NCBI GenBank assembly: GCA_003008705.1
Contig: PDUO01000002.1
Span: forward strand, 1,258,898 to 1,322,897
DNA length: 64,000 bases
Origin: Pezicula radicicola
Taxonomy: Eukaryota > Ascomycota > Leotiomycetes > Helotiales > Dermateaceae
Direction of reading: 5' to 3'
This document shows, one piece after another, positions 60,008 to 64,000 of this stretch. The notes beneath the pieces were generated by a model that worked only from the letters and a program-made list of their open reading frames with translations, made no database searches and was not told the origin of the DNA. Both the position numbers and the translations under genes were made by a program. Positions within the stretch are counted from its first letter, which is position 1. Every line of letters starts with the position of its first letter.

Positions 60008-63000
60008 TTACTCCTCATCAGAACTATCAACAATAAACCCAGCCCTTACTTGGTTTCTACCAGCTTTAGCGACCGGCACAACATCTTCATCGTCGTCGTC
60101 TCCTAACACGTTGGGGTCGTTTTCTTTGCCAGCAGAAATAGAAGAAATCTTTGTTGAGTGTGTATCATCATCGTTGGAGACCTTCCGTCGCTTAGTCTGT
60201 GACAATCTGGGGTGTGGGCTCGACATCGGGGTATCTATAGCTTCGTCATCTGACTCCTCGAGGACATCATCTTGAGTGATCTCGGGCGAAGATGCTTCTT
60301 CCTCATCACTATCAATTGTAATAGCGTTGGACTGCTTCTTCCTACTAGCCGTCAGGACAACTTCTTCGTCACTGTCGTCGACATCCATAGCGCTGGATTC
60401 TCTCTTCTTGCCCTTATTTATAGCAGGCTTGGCCTCTTTGGCCTTGCCCACGTGCAAGAGTTCCTTCATAATATCGATCTTTGACCTCTGCCGAAGCTTT
60501 TCTTCCTGCTCAAAAAATATCCTGTCACGCTCTTCATCTTCTTCCTCATCGCTGTCGTGTACATAAAGATCACTCTTGATCTTACGGTTCTTCTCCAGCT
60601 CCTTGGCTCTTCGAGCATCCGCACGTGCCTTGAGCTGTGCTGCTGTGAGACTGTTGTCTTCGTCGTCAGATCCTTGCTTCCTCCTTAAGCGTCGGTTCTT
60701 CTTTAACTCAGTCAATGCTTCTGACTTTTTCATCGCAGTAGGACCCCCAGCAGGGAACAGAGGTTCCTCTTCATCGTCGTCGTCGTCAATCCCATTATCT
60801 GATTCATCATCAAACGTTGCGCGCTTTCTTGGGGTACCCGCGGATACACGTTTGATAAAATCACCAGCTTCTTTGCCATCATCAAAGGTTGGTGGGCTGA
60901 ACTCAGTCTTGTTGATTAAGTCGAGGGATTGTTTGAGTTGGTCTGCAGATAGAGTGGGTGGGATGACCCATGAGGCATCGGGATCGTCTTCTACGCCAAC
61001 CCTCTCAAAACCAACCAAAGTAACCAGAAGTCGCAGGAACCCGTTCTTAAACAAGGCAACCTTGTTCTTCTGTTCGCCTGGTTTGACGACTGCTCTAGTA
61101 TCAGTAAGTGTGTTGGATACTAGAACTTGGTAGTACTTACAAATAGTCGGTGCATTCGAGGCAACAGCCTCAACAGCAGGTGTTTCAGTATCCGCAAATG
61201 GGTCTTCTTCAATGGATTGCAGGGCTTTATTAGCTCCTTCCCAACTCCTTCTCTCACTCTCAGCCGAGGACAGTTGAGACTTAACCCATTGAATGAGATC
61301 TCCTTCATTTCTGTCAAGCATAGCACTAACGACAATTCCAACCTGTTGTTCCCATTCCATCTCTTTTGGCCTAACCTCCAGCTGGGCGGCAGCCCTTGGC
61401 TTGCTGGTCACAGTCTGTTTCTCATAGCCATACTCTAAATAGTGTGCCGTACAGTTGATCTTTGAGAAGAGCATCTCAACAACAAGCTCTGGGCGTTCCT
61501 GCATTTTTCTGGTGCATTTCTTGATTAGCTGCTTGACAAGTTCGAACCACTCCTTGTAATAAGGTTGGGTCGAATCTAAGCCTTCTGGACCCTTGATCAT
61601 CTTGTGAAAAAGAGCAATGATGTCTACCCGAAAGAGCATTACGCTCATTTCTTGCTTGAACGCAACACGGTAAAAAAACCGCTGTGATCTCTTTAGCTGC
61701 CCGGGTTTTAAGTCTTTATAGAAAGCTGTGAAGGTGACGTATGTATCAATACATCCTTGCACCAAGAACCTTGAACAAAAGCGTTTGAAGTCAAACTTCC
61801 TCTCATGAGACGTCTTTTCTGCCCGGGCTTGATCTTCGCCGTCGGATTCGTCGACCAAACCATCATCGGGGTCATCTGTTCCCGCAGCTCTGGCAGCTTT
61901 CTTCTTGCTTCTAACTCTCCTTTTTGATCTAACTTGCAAGTCTACGTTCTGCTTCGAGTATTGCTCCAGAATTCGCAGATAATTGTGACACAACTCTGTA
62001 CACGAATCTAGATACCCAAATCCTTGGTCCTTGTAAGTCCGCGTTATATTTGCCACGCGGTCATGGGTAGTCTCCTCGTAGAAGATACGATTGAGAATAT
62101 TTTCTGCAATCTCCTGATCATCTTCGAGTGTCGATTCCGACATCTCCTGTACTGTCAGGAGGATTTGTGTAAAGCACTTCATTGCAGCGCTCAGATCCTC
62201 CCAAGATTTTGATTCATATGCCATATCCATGGCTCTGTTCAATGTCACGAACATTTCCTGGTTAAGAACGCTTGCAACAAGACCATAACTGTCTGCATCG
62301 TCTGGTGCTGCACTTTTGCTAGCGGGAGATTTGTTCTTCCTCCGTATCCGTTCGGCCTCGAGGAACCAGGATATGAGGTAAAAGAATTGTCTAGGGTGAT
62401 TCTCTAGTACACGTTCAGCTTCTCTATCAATAGCTTTTCGAATATGATTGAAAAGAGGATTGAATCCGGAGTCGAGGAAATCCTCAACAAATGTGCGGAG
62501 ATGTTTGGTCGCTGGAGGTGTCAACGAGACAGGAGTATCAAAATCCATGGGGCCAGAACTTCCTTTCAGGGCTCGCCGTGGCGGCTTGAACTTCTTGGTG
62601 CTGTCCATTTTAGCCAAGCTTGCTGCAGGGTCAATAATTGCGGCCTGTCCAGATACTGTAGTTCGCTTTCCATCTGCACGCTGAATCCACGCCATGGTCC
62701 CAAAGCGGTTATGCCGCGATCCAGCATTCTTCCGGTAACTTCTTAGCATGGCAGCCTCCTTTGCTCGCAGTTTCGAAAGCTCGTCAGCTCTGCAGTTATG
62801 GCTTTGTGCCTCGTCCATAAACAGTTTATCTATGTCCACCCCTTTAATAAGATGGAACAGTATATCCATAATTATAATATCCTGTGTGTTGAAGTCCTCA
62901 CCCATTGTGGAGGAAACCATTAGTAAGAGGTGGAATATGTCTTGGTAGTCGAAAGCGTCGATAGTACAAGACCGCGATATCTCTGACACGTCCCCTTCAT

Positions 63001-63649
63001 ACTGTACGTTCGGAGGAGGAGCGATCATAGTCATATTCCGTAGGAAGTAAAGTACCAGCTTGATGATGCCTTCGTCTCGTGTACTACGATCGCTCGCAGC
63101 CTCAGCCATAGATGGAAGAGCGACTCTGACAGCTGTGTTAAGAATCCGTGCTCCATCGAAGTTAATAATCGAGCGCTTGTATCCCAGCTGGGCGATTTCG
63201 AGGTATGGAATATGGCGATGGTGATTGACAGTCATCAGGGCCACGTTTTTTTCAATTGGCCATGTTAGAGGTACCAGAAGTTCCAAACATGCCAGAGCTA
63301 TCTTTGCCTTCATTTTGTCGTCCGTAGCGTTCTCGGGCCACGCTGCGAGAATCTGGAGTAAGTCGCCGCCAACGAGGTTGGATTCTGCCAGACATCGTGC
63401 TACATCCAATCGATTTGCCTTTTCGTCATAGAGTTTCAACCATTTCTTCAAATCTCGCAGACATGCTAAAGCATCGTCTCCTAGAATATAACGTCCATCT
63501 TCGTCCGCACCACTTCCTCCAAGCTACATGCCGTATTAGTTGCTATATGGACAGAGGGAAAAGATGGTAATTACGGCGGTAACAAGACTCGAGACGTATG
63601 CTCGAACCTCTGGATCGACGACATCTGTTGTACCATTAGCAAGCTCCAT
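60008..63649 (-). CDS. TOF1: Topoisomerase 1-associated factor 1 (Tof1/Swi1, Timeless family)
   Basis: Replication fork protection protein that pairs with Csm3/Swi3 to stabilise stalled forks. Exon 1 (63649-63575, MELANGTTDVVDPEVRAYVS) and exon 2 (starting 63523) hold the N-terminal Timeless domain (LGDDALACLRDLKKWLKLYD and LLVPLTWPIEKN). A third segment follows a probable intron at about 61140-61090, giving about 1179 aa. Support for that intron: a GTAAGT donor, a branch-like CTTACTGATAC, and family members passing straight from AP-x-I to VKPG. It contains no in-frame stop, so retention would also give a full protein. The C-terminus is acidic with repeated Ser-Asp-Glu blocks. Acceptor choice (GAG at 61093 or CAG at 61090) is uncertain by one residue. 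Confidence 0.9.
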
Positions 63650-63894
63650 GCTGAGTGATTTGGTGGTCGTAAAAGAAAATTGTCATGAATCGGCGTACCT
63701 CTTTACGCGTCTTCCATCTGGCGACGCGTTCGTACTCCAGTAGCGGCCGCTAGCGTGCATTTTGATACGGCTTCCAAGTGCTCGGAAGCAACCGAGGTAA
63801 ATAATAAGCTTAATCTGGGGTATCGACTTTATCAACTTCCATCCTCATCACCCTGGAATCACTTCTGTCTCCTACACACGTCACAACCGTCAAT
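63650..63894. promoter_or_regulatory. Divergent promoter of TOF1 and the mitochondrial gene at the right edge
   Basis: A 245-bp interval between two start codons, with a NotI-like GCGGCCGC near 63744. No specific motif recognised. Confidence 0.55.
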
Positions 63895-64000
63895 ATGATG
63901 ACTTCAATTCTCAGACGACAGTTGGTGCAAAGTACCAGATATACGAGATGTTTCAGTTCAACTCCAATTGCCTCAGCCCAAGAAGTAAAGCGTCTGGGTG
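63895..64000 (+). CDS. Mitochondrial protein, N-terminal fragment (possible 3-hydroxyacyl-CoA dehydrogenase)
   Basis: The frame opens at ATG 63895 and runs to the window end without a stop. The first 25 residues (MMTSILRRQLVQSTRYTRCF) are basic and Ser/Thr-rich, a mitochondrial presequence, and SSTPIASAQEVKRLG follows. The last visible residues (VKRLG) resemble the lead-in to the GAGxMG nucleotide-binding motif of fungal 3-hydroxyacyl-CoA dehydrogenases, but the motif itself is outside the window, so this assignment is a guess. Confidence 0.45.
   Translation, partial: MMTSILRRQLVQSTRYTRCFSSTPIASAQEVKRLG

Noticed and set aside
60008..60600. Repeated GAT/TCA-rich tracts considered as a microsatellite or repeat array
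   Set aside because: They encode the acidic low-complexity tail of TOF1 in frame.

Overview
The window is nuclear DNA of a filamentous ascomycete (Pezizomycotina). The protein families suggest a plant-associated member of the Leotiomycetes, but that is an inference from resemblance and not a measured placement. Support for a filamentous ascomycete: short introns (about 45-60 nt) with GT..AG borders, compact gene spacing, a GPI-anchored yapsin-like protease, a fungal Cut12 protein, a necrosis-inducing NPP1-like protein, and nonsense changes of the TGG-to-TAG kind in a transposon and in a protease pseudogene, which look like repeat-induced point mutation (RIP) or its leakage.

Layout. 0.4-1.9 kb: a GPI-anchored aspartic protease. 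2-7 kb: gene-poor DNA with one complete but dead Tc1/mariner element (TA target duplication, 27-bp inverted ends). 7-38 kb: a dense housekeeping block. It holds ORC2 and a Cut12-like spindle pole protein (divergent), a gamma-glutamylcyclotransferase-like fragment, a proline iminopeptidase-like hydrolase, two adjacent MITE-like elements, CDC34 followed by a UIM protein (both ubiquitin pathway), SEC61 and MOD5 (divergent), a Sis1-type Hsp40 with an upstream four-unit heat-shock element, PGS1 and complex I subunit NDUFA12 (divergent, 180 bp apart), and a 1688-aa ABC-C transporter. 38.5-58 kb: a looser accessory block. It holds an alpha/beta hydrolase, an AT-rich gene-poor stretch of several kb, a secreted GH27 alpha-galactosidase, SEC12, a sedolisin (tripeptidyl-peptidase) pseudogene, an intact NPP1-like secreted protein, and a NAD(P)-binding protein behind a duplicated TATA-containing promoter. 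58.8-64 kb: a GNAT acetyltransferase, TOF1/Swi1 (replication fork protection), and the start of a mitochondrial protein cut by the window end.

Functional themes. Chromosome replication and segregation genes (ORC2, CUT12, TOF1) and the secretory pathway (SEC61, SEC12) sit among ordinary housekeeping genes. Secreted or wall-facing proteins (aspartic protease, alpha-galactosidase, dead sedolisin, NPP1-like protein) sit next to transposon-rich or AT-rich DNA. I found no CRISPR array, rRNA, convincing tRNA, or polyketide/NRPS-type cluster. The most interesting signals are structural: a 7-nt micro-exon, a GC-AG intron, the heat-shock element, a tandemly duplicated core promoter, two terminal-inverted-repeat elements sharing one TA, and one RIP-like signature in two separate loci.
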